Positions 24,955-34,631 of a stretch of 59,517 bases of DNA are shown one piece after another. Location: assembly GCA_045649545.1 (NCBI GenBank), contig JAZRQE010000047.1, forward strand, positions 1 through 59,517, in the 5' to 3' direction. Position numbers and translations under genes: made by a program. The notes beneath the pieces are model-generated. The model saw only the letters and a program-made list of their open reading frames with translations, made no database searches and was not told where the DNA came from. Origin of the DNA: UMGS172 sp045649545. GTDB lineage: Bacteria > Bacillota > Clostridia > Oscillospirales > Acutalibacteraceae. Position 1 is the first letter of the stretch. Every line of letters starts with the position of its first letter.

Positions 24955-26166
24955 ATGAGTGAAATTAAGTTTAAATCAGCCGATATTTTATTGCCGAAAG
25001 AGGGCTTTGAAAAGTGGGCAGTTGTTGCCTGTGACCAGTTTACTTCAGAAGCACACTATTGGAAATCTGTTGAAGAAACGGTAGGTGATGCACCGTCAAC
25101 GTTGCGTATTACTTTGCCTGAATTTTATTTGGAAGACGGCGATACTGAACAAAGAATTGCTGAAATTAATGCAAATATGCAAAAATATTTAGAGTCAGGT
25201 GTATTCGAAGAGCATAAAAACTCAATGATATATGTTGAACGTACTCAAAGTGACGGCACCGTACGTCACGGTATTGTCGGTGCAATCGAGTTGTCGGATT
25301 ATGATTACCGAAAGGGAAGTAAGGCACTTATCCGTGCTACCGAACAGACGGTTGTTGAACGCATTCCGCCGAGAGTTAAAATTAGAAAAGATGCATCATT
25401 AGAACTACCGCATGTTTTACTTTTGTGTGATGACCCAAATAAGACTGTAATCGAACCGTTGATGGCAAAAAAGAACAGTTTAGAAGTAGCCTATGACTTT
25501 GATTTAATGCAGGGTGGCGGCCATATTACCGGTTGGTTTTTAACCCAAGAGGATATTAAAAACGTGGGTACGGCGGTAAACTCTTTATATGAAAACGATA
25601 ATGATAAAATGATGTTTGCTGTCGGTGACGGTAACCATTCATTGGCAACTGCTAAAGAGTGCAGCTTGATTAATAATAATGAGCTTTCAAAATCTGCATT
25701 GGTTGAGGTTGTGAATATTCACGATGAATCAATTCAGTTTGAACCGATATACAGAGTTTTGTTTAACGTTGAGCCTAAATTTGTTATTGAAAAATTTGTT
25801 ACTGATTTAGGTGACGAAAATCACCATTACACTGGTGCAGATGCACATAAATTCACTTGTGTCTACGGTGCTGAAGAGGTTACAGTATCGGTTAAACCAA
25901 CATCAAAGTTACCGGTTGGTACACTTCAGGCTTGGCTTGATGAATACATTAAAGAAAACAACATTAAAATTGATTATATTCACGGTGAGGATGTTGTTCG
26001 TTCGCTGTGTAAAGATGAACATAATTTAGGTTTTATCTTCAACGGTATGCAAAAAGACGAACTTTTTCCGGCAGTTCGTGAAGACGGCTCGTTACCGAGA
26101 AAGACCTTCTCAATGGGTCACGCTGCCGATAAAAGATATTATATTGAGGCAAGAAAAATAAAGTAG
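24955..26166 (+). CDS. DUF1015 family protein
   Basis: 403 aa, function not established. The family pattern is clear: N-terminal ADILLPKEGFEKWAVVACDQFTSE, the conserved FAVGDGNHSLATAKE about two-thirds along, and VVNIHDESIQFEPIYRV. The start at 24955 is preferred over a TTG at 24907, which would place the coding start at the -10 box. Homologues are widespread in anaerobes and sometimes annotated as HTH-containing, which I do not see here. Followed 10 bases later by a glycosyltransferase. Confidence 0.78.
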   Translation: MSEIKFKSADILLPKEGFEKWAVVACDQFTSEAHYWKSVEETVGDAPSTLRITLPEFYLEDGDTEQRIAEINANMQKYLESGVFEEHKNSMIYVERTQSDGTVRHGIVGAIELSDYDYRKGSKALIRATEQTVVERIPPRVKIRKDASLELPHVLLLCDDPNKTVIEPLMAKKNSLEVAYDFDLMQGGGHITGWFLTQEDIKNVGTAVNSLYENDNDKMMFAVGDGNHSLATAKECSLINNNELSKSALVEVVNIHDESIQFEPIYRVLFNVEPKFVIEKFVTDLGDENHHYTGADAHKFTCVYGAEEVTVSVKPTSKLPVGTLQAWLDEYIKENNIKIDYIHGEDVVRSLCKDEHNLGFIFNGMQKDELFPAVREDGSLPRKTFSMGHAADKRYYIEARKIK

Positions 26167-26176
26167 GAGAAATATT

Positions 26177-27631
26177 ATGAATGGTAAATTAAATGTTCAG
26201 TTAAAATTTAAAATTGAATATTTTTTACCGTTTGTTTTTGGATTCATTCTTCTGCTCATTTTCGGCTTTTATGACCAGACGGGTGAGTATAATTTAGAAT
26301 TTTCTGAAATATTGACCTGCACATTACTGATTTGCTCAAGTGTTACAGGGTTTTTTCTATATAAAAATGATTTACTAAATACCAAAACCTTGATTTGTTT
26401 AATTGCGGTTTGTGGATTTGCTTTTAGATTAGGATATGCAATCAAAATTGGGTATTGGCAAAACCAACACGATGTTGAGTCACTCAACAGTTCGGGTCAT
26501 TTGTCTTATATTTACTATATTTTTAAAAATTTTAAATTACCAAACAGTAATGAGTGGCAATTTAGTCATCCGCCACTTCACCATTTTTTGTCCGCTGTAG
26601 TGGTTTGGTTTGGTAGCGTTTTCGGTTTTACAGTTGAAAGAAGCTTTGAAAACATACAACTTCTTACAGTTTTTTATTCATCAATTTCAATGCTTTTAGG
26701 TGTCAAGATATGCAGTGAACTCGGTATTAAAGGTAAAGTATTGGTGCTTTGTAGTCTGATTTTGGCGTTTTTTCCTGGTATGTTCATATTAGCGGGAAGT
26801 ATCAACAACGATATTTTAATGATAACCCTTGTTTTAGCCGCGACACTTTACCTTGTAAAATGGTATAAAGCACCATCTGTAAAATTTGCTTTGTTTTGCG
26901 GGTTGTTTACCGGTTTAGCTATGATGACCAAGGTTTCAGCAGCATTGTTTGCAGTTGCAGCCGCCATATCAGTTATTATAAAATTTCTTATTAATAAAAA
27001 CCTAAAGTTCGGTACTGTTTTGTTGCACGCGTTAGTCTTCGCTGCTTTACTGTTGCCGTTAGGTCTGTGGCAACCTATAAGAAATTTTATCTTGTTTCAG
27101 CAGCCATTGGGTTATGTAGCACCGATTCCTATAACAAATCCGCTTTATAACGGTGATATAAGCATTTTTGAGCGAATTATTCTACCATTTTCAACTAGTT
27201 CTACCGGAGTTTACGTTGATGTTTGGACTGAATACAATCTTTGGAATTATCTTTTAAGAAATTCGCTTTTTGGTGAATATAATTTTGGAATAACCGGTGT
27301 TGCTATTTTTACGGTTCTAGCTAACCTTGTACTGATTTTACTTTCATTGATGTCTTTAGTCGCTTTAATTTGTAGCAAGACTTCAATTAGAAACATTCTA
27401 CCGGTATTACCTTTTTACATTATTCAGTTGGCGTTTTTTATCTACTTTAATGTTAAATATCCGTTTGGATGTTCTATGGATTTCCGCTATGTTGTACCGC
27501 TTTTCTTTATAGGCGTTGTTTATATTGGTTTAAGCTTACCAAGGATTAGAAAATGCAATAAATTATTTGAATATTTTGCATATATCTCTTCAGCCGTCTT
27601 GTGTTTGACTTCTGTAATCTTATTTATTTAA
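26177..27631 (+). CDS. GT39/PMT-like membrane glycosyltransferase
   Basis: 484 aa with about eleven membrane helices. QHDVES near residue 98 is in the first outer loop where GT-C enzymes carry the catalytic acidic residue, followed by SHPPLHH (130-136), the typical HPPL motif of ArnT/PMT-like proteins. It probably transfers a sugar from a polyprenyl-phosphate carrier to a surface acceptor. It shares an operon with the DUF1015 gene (10-base gap). Donor and acceptor are unknown. Confidence 0.75.
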   Translation: MNGKLNVQLKFKIEYFLPFVFGFILLLIFGFYDQTGEYNLEFSEILTCTLLICSSVTGFFLYKNDLLNTKTLICLIAVCGFAFRLGYAIKIGYWQNQHDVESLNSSGHLSYIYYIFKNFKLPNSNEWQFSHPPLHHFLSAVVVWFGSVFGFTVERSFENIQLLTVFYSSISMLLGVKICSELGIKGKVLVLCSLILAFFPGMFILAGSINNDILMITLVLAATLYLVKWYKAPSVKFALFCGLFTGLAMMTKVSAALFAVAAAISVIIKFLINKNLKFGTVLLHALVFAALLLPLGLWQPIRNFILFQQPLGYVAPIPITNPLYNGDISIFERIILPFSTSSTGVYVDVWTEYNLWNYLLRNSLFGEYNFGITGVAIFTVLANLVLILLSLMSLVALICSKTSIRNILPVLPFYIIQLAFFIYFNVKYPFGCSMDFRYVVPLFFIGVVYIGLSLPRIRKCNKLFEYFAYISSAVLCLTSVILFI

Positions 27632-27648
27632 TTATTTATTTTGTTTTA

Positions 27649-27677
27649 TTGTATTTTAATGTTTTTTAGTGTATAAT
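27649..27677 (+). promoter_or_regulatory. Promoter of the site-2 protease/scp operon
   Basis: TTGTAT (27649-27654), 17-base spacer, TATAAT (27672-27677), 31 bases before the protease start. Confidence 0.7.
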
Positions 27678-27707
27678 TATTTGATAACAATTAATTTGGA
27701 GGTTAAA

Positions 27708-28421
27708 ATGGGTATTTTAGAAGTTATTTTAAACCGTGGCAGTATTTTTGAAATTATCGCTTGCATTATATCATCGGCAATAGTCATATTCTTTGCTATG
27801 CCAATACACGAGTATGCTCACGGTTTTGTTGCCGAAAAATTGGGCGACCCAACTCCAAGGTGGCAGGGTAGAATGTCACTTAACCCAATGAAGCATATTG
27901 ATTATATCGGTGCGGTTATGATATTTTTGGTCGGTTTCGGTTGGGCTAAACCCGTTCAGGTTGATTCACGTTATTTCAAAAATGAAAAACGCGGTATGGC
28001 TTTAACTGCTCTTGCAGGACCTATTTCTAACCTGATTTTCGCACTTATTTTTTCTTTTATTTACTGCGGTTTGAGTTTTGTTTTTATTGTTAATGACGGA
28101 TTTGGTTGGATGGGTAACGAGTTTGCTTATTACGTATTTATAACGTTCTTGATGATAATCAACTATATCATTATAATCAGCATTTCATTAGCAATTTTCA
28201 ATCTCATCCCTGTGCCTCCACTTGACGGTTCAAAAATACTGTTTGCTATTTTGCCTGACAGAATTTATTGGAAAATAATGCAATATGAGCGTTATCTATA
28301 TTTCGGTTTACTGTTTTTACTATTTGCCGGCTCGGGTTCAAGAGCGTTAAGCAATGTTGTCGGCTATGTATATGCATTGTTCATGAAAATAGCTTCACTA
28401 CCATTTGAATTATTTATTTAA
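27708..28421 (+). CDS. Site-2 protease family metalloprotease (M50)
   Basis: Intramembrane zinc protease-like protein, 237 aa with about six helices. Zinc motif HEYAH (H34, E35, H38) in the first helix and the third ligand in PVPPLDGSKIL near the C-terminus. Start 27708 is fixed by GGAGG five bases upstream; an ATG at 27669 has no SD. In many Clostridia such a gene stands before scpA, as here. It resembles the small YwhC/FtsH-independent type rather than SpoIVFB; substrate unknown. Confidence 0.85.
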   Translation: MGILEVILNRGSIFEIIACIISSAIVIFFAMPIHEYAHGFVAEKLGDPTPRWQGRMSLNPMKHIDYIGAVMIFLVGFGWAKPVQVDSRYFKNEKRGMALTALAGPISNLIFALIFSFIYCGLSFVFIVNDGFGWMGNEFAYYVFITFLMIINYIIIISISLAIFNLIPVPPLDGSKILFAILPDRIYWKIMQYERYLYFGLLFLLFAGSGSRALSNVVGYVYALFMKIASLPFELFI

Positions 28422-28430
28422 GGGTGAATT

Positions 28431-29144
28431 ATGACTACTCTCGAATATAAACTTGAGGTTTTTGAAGGCCCACTAGACCTTCTTTTGTATCTGATTTCAA
28501 AAAACAAACTTAATATTAACGATATTCAGCTGACAGTTCTTGTTGACCAGTATGTTGAGTACATCCGTACTATGCAGTTGCAGGATATGGATGTTGCAAG
28601 TGAGTTTATCGAAATGGCATCGCGTTTGATTTATCTTAAAACTGTAAGTCTTTTGCCTAAACATGACGAGGCTGAACAGTTAAAAGAAGAACTCACCGAA
28701 GAACTTATGGAATATGAGCGTTGCAGGCGGGCTGCCAAACTTTTAGGCACTATGACTGGTGAATTTGATACATTCATCAAAGTTCCCGAAAAGGTTGAGT
28801 TTGATAAAACCTATCAAAACGTTCACGAAAAAGAATTGGTACTTTCAGCATATATTGCCGCAATTGGTAGGGGTCAGAGGAAACTTCCACCTCCCACAAC
28901 CGTTTTCAGTAAAATTGTTGCTCGCAAGATTGTTTCAGTTTCTTCAAAAATCGTCTTTGTTATGAAGAATTTGATGCGTGGTGGCAAGAAAAAAATGAGT
29001 GGTCTTTTCAGCACTGCTCAAAGCCGTTCGGAGTTAGTTGCAACCTTTTTAGCGGTTTTGGAACTTTGTAAAGCTAACCGTGTTCATTTGGACGGTGAGG
29101 GCGATGATATGGAAATTACTATGGTTAGGGGGAACAAGAAATGA
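28431..29144 (+). CDS. scpA: ScpA, segregation and condensation protein A
   Basis: Kleisin subunit that bridges SMC heads in the chromosome-condensation complex. 237 aa. N-terminal EYKLEVFEGPLDLLLYLISKNKLNINDI is diagnostic; the C-terminal winged-helix region (RSELVATFLAVLELCKANRVHL) binds the SMC head. Its stop overlaps scpB by ATGA, so the two partners are co-translated. Confidence 0.96.
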   Translation: MTTLEYKLEVFEGPLDLLLYLISKNKLNINDIQLTVLVDQYVEYIRTMQLQDMDVASEFIEMASRLIYLKTVSLLPKHDEAEQLKEELTEELMEYERCRRAAKLLGTMTGEFDTFIKVPEKVEFDKTYQNVHEKELVLSAYIAAIGRGQRKLPPPTTVFSKIVARKIVSVSSKIVFVMKNLMRGGKKKMSGLFSTAQSRSELVATFLAVLELCKANRVHLDGEGDDMEITMVRGNKK

Positions 29145-29773
29145 CAGTAAAAGAAATGATTCCGGCTTTTGAAGCAATACTTTTTGCAGCAGGTGAGCCG
29201 GTTGAAATAGAAAAATTCTCTGAAATATTTGAGATTGACAATGAAACTGTTGAAAGTATTATGGATATGCTGTCAGATAAACTTGACGAATCAGGCAGTG
29301 CAATCAAGCTGGTAAGACTTGATTTTTCCTATCAGCTTTGTACACGTAAGGAATATGCTGAAAACATCCGTGCGGTACTTGATTTAAGAAGAAAAGCACC
29401 TTTATCTCAAGCTGCTTTAGAGGTTTTAGCGGTTATAGCATACAATCAACCCGTAACTAAGGCTTATGTTGAACAAGTCCGCGGTGTTGACTGCTCAGGT
29501 GTTGTTTCAACCCTTGTTGAAAAAGGCCTTTTAGAAGAAAAGGGCAGACTTGAATTGCCCGGCAGACCGCTTTTATACGGTACAACTGCAAACTTTTTGC
29601 GTTGCTTTGGCTTGAAGAATTTGGACGAGCTTCCTGATGTGCCGAGTGATGAAACTGTTGAAGATGCAAACGGACAACTTAAAATGCTTTCTGCTGAAGT
29701 TTTGGAATTAGCCAAGAATATTAGTGCTGAGGTTGATACTATAGCTGAAGATAAACAATCGGAGGATATTTAG
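29141..29773 (+). CDS. scpB: ScpB, segregation and condensation protein B
   Basis: Dimeric winged-helix partner of ScpA in the SMC complex. 210 aa. Typical stretches: AFEAILFAAGEPVEIEKF at the N-terminus, LSQAALEVLAVIAYNQPVTKAYVEQVRGVD (around 100), and GRPLLYGTTANFLRCFGL. Coupled to scpA. Confidence 0.96.
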   Translation: MTVKEMIPAFEAILFAAGEPVEIEKFSEIFEIDNETVESIMDMLSDKLDESGSAIKLVRLDFSYQLCTRKEYAENIRAVLDLRRKAPLSQAALEVLAVIAYNQPVTKAYVEQVRGVDCSGVVSTLVEKGLLEEKGRLELPGRPLLYGTTANFLRCFGLKNLDELPDVPSDETVEDANGQLKMLSAEVLELAKNISAEVDTIAEDKQSEDI

Positions 29774-30406
29774 TTGATTGCTCTTTATATAATCGGCGGT
29801 ATTTTAGGCTTAATAGTTTTACTGTTGTTTTGCAGTGTGACAGTTATAGGCTCTGTTAATGAAAGTGTAAATATAAAGTTTCGATACCTGTTTTACCGTA
29901 AAACATTAATTCCCGAAAGTAAAAGCAGAAAGCGTAAAACTTCCGAAAATGATATTAAAAAACCTAACAAAATCCGCGAGATGATTGACAAAAACGGTCT
30001 TATTGCTACAATCCGTGAACTTGCTGGAATTGTTAAAGTTATTTTAATAAAATCAAAAAAAGCGGTCAAACATATTCATTTGAGTAAGTTCAATTGTGTA
30101 ATAACTGTGGCTTCAGACGACCCGTGCAAGACTGCTATAGAATATGGTGAGGTATCAGGCGTCGCTTTTACACTTTTACGTGGTTTGCAGGAATTAATGA
30201 AATGGAATACCGGTAAAACAAAAATGCTCGTACAGAGCGATTTTTGCAGTGATAAACCTAAAATTGAAATTGATTTCAAGGTGAAATTAAGACTTATTCA
30301 TATTTTATCCGCGGTATTAGGTGTACTGTTAACATTGGTAAAGAAAAAAGTTAAACAAATTTTAAATAATAATGAAAACGCTATTACAAATAAAAAGGGG
30401 ATATAA
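29774..30406 (+). CDS. DUF2953 family membrane protein
   Basis: 210 aa, TTG start directly after the scpB stop with GGAGG 8 bases upstream. One N-terminal helix (about 2-22), then a basic soluble region and a second hydrophobic stretch near the C-terminus (about 176-192). DUF2953 genes (ypuF/ytfI-like) are known neighbours of scpAB and gerW/ytfJ in spore formers; the protein is of unknown function. Confidence 0.75.
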   Translation: MIALYIIGGILGLIVLLLFCSVTVIGSVNESVNIKFRYLFYRKTLIPESKSRKRKTSENDIKKPNKIREMIDKNGLIATIRELAGIVKVILIKSKKAVKHIHLSKFNCVITVASDDPCKTAIEYGEVSGVAFTLLRGLQELMKWNTGKTKMLVQSDFCSDKPKIEIDFKVKLRLIHILSAVLGVLLTLVKKKVKQILNNNENAITNKKGI

Positions 30407-30408
30407 AA

Positions 30409-30792
30409 ATGGCAGAAACAAATATCAGTAATTTATTGGACGTTACAATGGACAAGCTCCGCACTGTGGTTGATTCGGATACCATTATCGGCAATCAAAT
30501 CAATGTTGGAGATATTACAATTATTCCTATCTCAAAATTTAGTTTCGGTTTGGCTTCAGGCGGCTCTGAGTTTCCCTCTAAAGCTACTAACAGTAAAATG
30601 TTTGGTGGTGGCGGCGGTGCCGGCGCTACTGTTAGCCCAGTATGTTTCCTTGTTATAAAGGGCAGTGAAGTTAAGGTTATAAACGCAACTGCAGTTGAAA
30701 CTCCTATTGAAAAAGCAATTTCTGCCGTTCCTGATGTTGTTAACAAAATTTCAGAACTATTTAAAAAGGACAAACCTGAAGAAACAAAATAA
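30409..30792 (+). CDS. ytfJ: GerW/YtfJ family sporulation protein
   Basis: 127 aa. The family signature is plain: VGDITIIPISKFSFGLASGGSEF followed by a glycine-rich segment (GGGGGAGATVSP) and PVCFLVIKGSEVKVI. In B. subtilis YtfJ (GerW) is made in the forespore and is needed for normal germination. Lies 2 bases after the DUF2953 gene, 64 before dacF. Confidence 0.88.
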   Translation: MAETNISNLLDVTMDKLRTVVDSDTIIGNQINVGDITIIPISKFSFGLASGGSEFPSKATNSKMFGGGGGAGATVSPVCFLVIKGSEVKVINATAVETPIEKAISAVPDVVNKISELFKKDKPEETK

Positions 30793-30856
30793 TAAGTTTT
30801 AATTTCAGTACCTTCGCCATATTATTTTTTAAGAATAAAAAGCGGAGGTACAAAGT

Positions 30857-31996
30857 ATGAAACCGTATTTAAAAATTGTTTCGGTTTTGTTGTCAGCGAT
30901 GTTTTGTTTTGGTGCTTTTATTACAGATGTTGAGTGTTATACTGTAAATGCATCAGGCTATGTTTTAATTAACGCTGACACCCTTGAGGTGTTAGCAGGG
31001 GATAACATTCATAAAAAGCTTTCAATGGCAAGCACAACCAAGATTATGACTGCATTGATTTTAGCTGAACAAAACACTCCCGAAAAAGAAGTTGTCACAA
31101 CCGAAGAGATGGTTACAGTTGAAGGTTCTTCAATGGGACTTTTACCGGGTGACATTGTTTCATATTATGAACTAATGGTAGGTATGATGTTACCGTCAGG
31201 AAATGATGCGGCAAATACTGCGGCAATATCGGTTGCCGGCTCAATTAAAAAATTTTCCGATTTAATGAACAAAAAGGCTAAAGAAATCGGTATGGAGAAT
31301 ACTCATTTCGTCACTCCCTCAGGTTTAGATGATGATGAGCATTACTCAACAGCTTTCGATATGGCTTTACTTGCGGCTTACGCTCTTAAAAACGATGTAC
31401 TTTGCGATATTATGTCAAAGTCGAGTATTACTGTTACCTACGGCAATCCACCATATCAACGTACGTTAAATAACCATAATAAGTTGTTGAAAACTTATGA
31501 ACACTGTATCGGTGTAAAGACCGGTTTTACCAAAAAATCAGGTCGTTGCTTGGTTTCCGCAGCCCAGAAAGACGGTTGCCGAGTGATTGCTGTGACGCTG
31601 AATGCACCAAATGATTGGGATGACCACGAATATCTTTTGGAGTACGGATTAAGTTGTTTAAGCCGATATGACGTTACATATAATTTACCGATTAATTCTA
31701 TACCTGTTGTGGGTGGACTTTCGGATAATGTAACTGTTTCTACAGAGCGTTTTATGTGCGGATGTACTGAAATATCTAAAAATAAGATTTCGGCTGAATT
31801 TACAATTTTACCGTTTGTTTATGCACCAGTAAATGCCGGTCAAACGGTAGGTAGAATTAGTTATTATTATAAAGAAAAAATAATACATTCAAGTGATATT
31901 ATTACGGTTAATTCAACCGATATAAAAGAGATAAAACTAACCTTTAAACAAAAATTTAAGGTGAATTTTAAAAATATATTTAAACACTATATTTAG
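30857..31996 (+). CDS. dacF: D-alanyl-D-alanine carboxypeptidase (DacF/DacB type)
   Basis: Penicillin-binding protein 5-type enzyme that trims D-Ala from peptidoglycan stem peptides. 379 aa with a signal peptide (about 1-24). Active-site triad motifs: S59-TTK62, SGN at 114-116 and KTG at 221-223. The C-terminal beta domain follows from about 260, ending in a basic stretch that could associate with the membrane. Placement after scpAB and ytfJ matches dacF/dacB loci of spore formers, suggesting a role in cortex or sporulation wall synthesis. Confidence 0.92.
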   Translation: MKPYLKIVSVLLSAMFCFGAFITDVECYTVNASGYVLINADTLEVLAGDNIHKKLSMASTTKIMTALILAEQNTPEKEVVTTEEMVTVEGSSMGLLPGDIVSYYELMVGMMLPSGNDAANTAAISVAGSIKKFSDLMNKKAKEIGMENTHFVTPSGLDDDEHYSTAFDMALLAAYALKNDVLCDIMSKSSITVTYGNPPYQRTLNNHNKLLKTYEHCIGVKTGFTKKSGRCLVSAAQKDGCRVIAVTLNAPNDWDDHEYLLEYGLSCLSRYDVTYNLPINSIPVVGGLSDNVTVSTERFMCGCTEISKNKISAEFTILPFVYAPVNAGQTVGRISYYYKEKIIHSSDIITVNSTDIKEIKLTFKQKFKVNFKNIFKHYI

Positions 31997-32004
31997 GAGT
32001 TATC

Positions 32005-32751
32005 ATGGCTGTAGAAAAATTAAGATTACAAAAATATCTTTCACAGTGTTCAGTAGCTTCGCGTCGTAAGGCCGAGGAGTTAATTGAACAAGGCAAAGTG
32101 AAAATAAATGGACGTAAGGCGATTTTAGGCGATAAGGTTGACCCCGTACATGATAAGGTTACTGTTTTCGGAAAACCTATTCAAAATAAAGATGATAAAA
32201 TGTATGTAATGTTGCACAAACCTCGCGGTTTTGTTACAACAATGAGCGATGAACAGGGTAGACGTTGTGTTGCTGATTTAGTAACAGATGCAGGTGTACG
32301 TCTTTATCCTGTCGGTCGACTTGACCGTAATTCCGAAGGTCTTTTGTTTATGACAAACGACGGCGAATTTACTAATATTTTAACCCACCCCAAACGCCAC
32401 GTTTCCAAGGTTTATAGAGTTACTGTTAAAGGTAAAGCAACTGAAGAGCAGATTGATAAAATGGCTGTTGGTATGAAACTTGAGGAATACACTACTCAGC
32501 CTTGTGATATTGGTTATATTGAAAAACACGAGGACCGAACTGTTTTACGTTTTACCTTATACGAGGGTAAAAACCGTGAAATTCGCAAGCTTTGTGAGGC
32601 GGTTGGACTTGACGTTATCAGATTAAAACGCGTTGAGATTGCCGGAATCAAGCTTGGTATGTTGCCTCAAGGAAGATGGCGTGAGCTGACAGAAAAGGAA
32701 GTAAAACGCTTGATGAACATCAGTATCTCTAAGGAGAATCAAAATGATTGA
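32005..32751 (+). CDS. RsuA/RluB/RluE-type rRNA pseudouridine synthase
   Basis: 248 aa. N-terminal S4 RNA-binding domain (LRLQKYLSQCSVASRRKAEELIEQGKVKING), then the catalytic domain with D107 in GRLDRNSEGLLF. The order after dacF matches B. subtilis rluB, so 23S rRNA (position corresponding to 2605) is the likely target, though RsuA cannot be excluded by sequence reading. Starts 8 bases after dacF. Confidence 0.9.
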   Translation: MAVEKLRLQKYLSQCSVASRRKAEELIEQGKVKINGRKAILGDKVDPVHDKVTVFGKPIQNKDDKMYVMLHKPRGFVTTMSDEQGRRCVADLVTDAGVRLYPVGRLDRNSEGLLFMTNDGEFTNILTHPKRHVSKVYRVTVKGKATEEQIDKMAVGMKLEEYTTQPCDIGYIEKHEDRTVLRFTLYEGKNREIRKLCEAVGLDVIRLKRVEIAGIKLGMLPQGRWRELTEKEVKRLMNISISKENQND

Positions 32752-33121
32752 AATACATCCGTTACGTGAAAAGGACAAGTTAGCAAAGCTGTACGTTGAA
32801 AATAATGTTAAAATGAATGAAAATTCAATGGCGGTTGTATGTGCTGACAGCGAAGATATATTAGGCTTTTGTCTGTTTGATATGTTGGATAATTCCTTGT
32901 TATTACACTCATTAGAACCGAAAAATGATTTGATGTTAGTAGACGGTATTTTGCGTTCAGCACTACACGTTGGCGTAGAAAACGGAATTATGTCCGCTTT
33001 TTACTCTGAAAATGCACCCAGTGATGTATTTTCGAAACTAAAATTTATTAAAAACAGTGAAAATAAAGAGCTTAACGTGGACAAGTTGTTTTCTTCATGT
33101 AAAAATTGTGACATAACTTGA
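32744..33121 (+). CDS. Small GNAT-like protein
   Basis: 125 aa, unrecognised at family level. MIEIHPLREKDKLAKLYVENN looks like the first strand and helix of an acetyltransferase, and ILGFCLFDMLDNSLLLHSLEP like its central strands, but I see no clear acetyl-CoA loop (Q/RxxGxG/A). It may be a degenerate GNAT. It overlaps the pseudouridine synthase by 8 bases and is thus coupled to it. Confidence 0.55.
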   Translation: MIEIHPLREKDKLAKLYVENNVKMNENSMAVVCADSEDILGFCLFDMLDNSLLLHSLEPKNDLMLVDGILRSALHVGVENGIMSAFYSENAPSDVFSKLKFIKNSENKELNVDKLFSSCKNCDIT

Positions 33122-33130
33122 AATTAATGC

Positions 33131-33159
33131 TTGTTTTTTGTTAAATTTAAGTATATAAT
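33131..33159 (+). promoter_or_regulatory. Promoter of the carboxyl-transfer operon
   Basis: TTGTTT (33131-33136), 17-base spacer, TATAAT (33154-33159), about 70 bases before the first gene. Confidence 0.7.
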
Positions 33160-33230
33160 ACTTCTTGATTGTAATTAGTCTTATATTTAACCAATTTTAT
33201 TAATTAAATAATACGAACGGAGGAATTTTG

Positions 33231-34616
33231 ATGAACTGTGAAAACGGTCTTTCACGTTTAGAAAAAGAGGTTGCCGCTCTAGGTAATACCGATGCTTATA
33301 AACGTTTAGAACTTCTTTTCGATAACGGAACATTTACCGAACTTGACAGATTTCAAAAGAATGGTGATTCCGGTTGCGGCGTTGTGACTGCTTTCGGTAC
33401 TGTCAACGGTATCGGATGCTATGCTTATTCCCAGGATATTACCGTACTTTCAGGTGCTATGGGCAGAAGCCAATCAGCAAAAATCAAAAAAGTTTACGAG
33501 TTGGCACTTATGAACGGTGCACCTATTGTCGGTATTTTTGATTCTAAAGGTGCTTTTGCCGAAGAGGGTGTTGATGCTCTTAACGCTTACGGTGATTTGA
33601 TTGCCGCAGCAGGCAAAATTTCTGGTGTAGTACCGCAAATTTCAGTTGTAGCCGGTAAATGTATCGGTTCTGCCGCTGTTTTAGCTAATATGGCCGACTT
33701 AACCGTTATGGTAGAGGGTGCCCAATTGTGCGTAAACTCTGCCGCTATTACCGGCGAAAAAACAGTTGGAACTGCTGAAGTTTCTTCTAAAAACGGTACT
33801 GTTTCAATTGTTGCTGAAAATGATGATGTAGCTTTAACTAATGTTAAAGAATTGCTTTCATTCTTGCCTGAAAACAATCTTTCTGTCAGTCTCGCTGCTG
33901 AATATATTCCTGCCGCAATTACCGGTGAGGGTGTATACAGTGACATTTCTAATATCGTAGATGCTGATAGCTTCTTAGAGGTTAACAAGGCATTCGGCGG
34001 CTGTGCTAAAGTAGGTTTCGCAAGAGTTGCCGGTAATGCTGTCGGTATTGTTGCTACTGATGTAGATAAAAATGACGGTTATCTTTGTGATAAAGGTGCC
34101 GCTAAAATAACAAGATTCATCCGTCTTTGCGATGCATTTTCAATTCCGGTTGTCACATTACTCAACTCTAAAGGATTTATGGGTAAGGCAGAGGATGAGC
34201 TTTCTGGCTCTGTCCGTTCTGTTGCAGCTTTAACCGGTGCTTATGCTGAAGCAACTACTGCAAAAATCACCGTTATTGTAGGTAAAGCCTACGGTGCCGC
34301 ATTCACAGTCTTTGCAGGCAAGGGTTCAAGTGCTGATTTGTGTTTTGCATTTGCAGATGCTGAAATCTGTGCTTTAAATCCCACTACCGCAGTTCAGTTT
34401 ATGTATCTTGACCGCTTGGGTGAGGAAAGTAGAGAAGATTTGGAAAAAGAGTATATTTTAACCGAAGGTTCTCCCTTTAAAGCAGCAGTTAATGGTGCGA
34501 TTGATGATATTATTACTCGTGAAACTGCCGCAGAAAGTGTTATTAAAGCACTTGATATGATGGCTTCTAAACGTGTAAACACATTAGATAAAAAACATTC
34601 AAACATGCCGTATTAA
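33231..34616 (+). CDS. Divergent carboxyltransferase subunit (12S/MmdA/PccB-like)
   Basis: 461 aa from the ATG at 33231 (GGAGGA about 6 bases upstream; the TTG one codon earlier is less likely). The crotonase-like carboxyltransferase fold is recognisable: VGIFDSKGAFAEEGVDALNAYGDL and YAEATTAKITVIVGKAYGAAFTVF. It is shorter than MmdA/PccB (about 510 aa), and the oxyanion-hole motif written GGAR(I)QEG in the family reads SKGAFAEEG here; the second motif PGxxxE is also altered (MGKAEDE). With the biotin carrier and 5S-like genes that follow it would form a transcarboxylase or decarboxylase. Acyl-CoA substrate is doubtful given these changes. Confidence 0.75.
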   Translation: MNCENGLSRLEKEVAALGNTDAYKRLELLFDNGTFTELDRFQKNGDSGCGVVTAFGTVNGIGCYAYSQDITVLSGAMGRSQSAKIKKVYELALMNGAPIVGIFDSKGAFAEEGVDALNAYGDLIAAAGKISGVVPQISVVAGKCIGSAAVLANMADLTVMVEGAQLCVNSAAITGEKTVGTAEVSSKNGTVSIVAENDDVALTNVKELLSFLPENNLSVSLAAEYIPAAITGEGVYSDISNIVDADSFLEVNKAFGGCAKVGFARVAGNAVGIVATDVDKNDGYLCDKGAAKITRFIRLCDAFSIPVVTLLNSKGFMGKAEDELSGSVRSVAALTGAYAEATTAKITVIVGKAYGAAFTVFAGKGSSADLCFAFADAEICALNPTTAVQFMYLDRLGEESREDLEKEYILTEGSPFKAAVNGAIDDIITRETAAESVIKALDMMASKRVNTLDKKHSNMPY

Positions 34617-34631
34617 TAGGAGGAAATTATA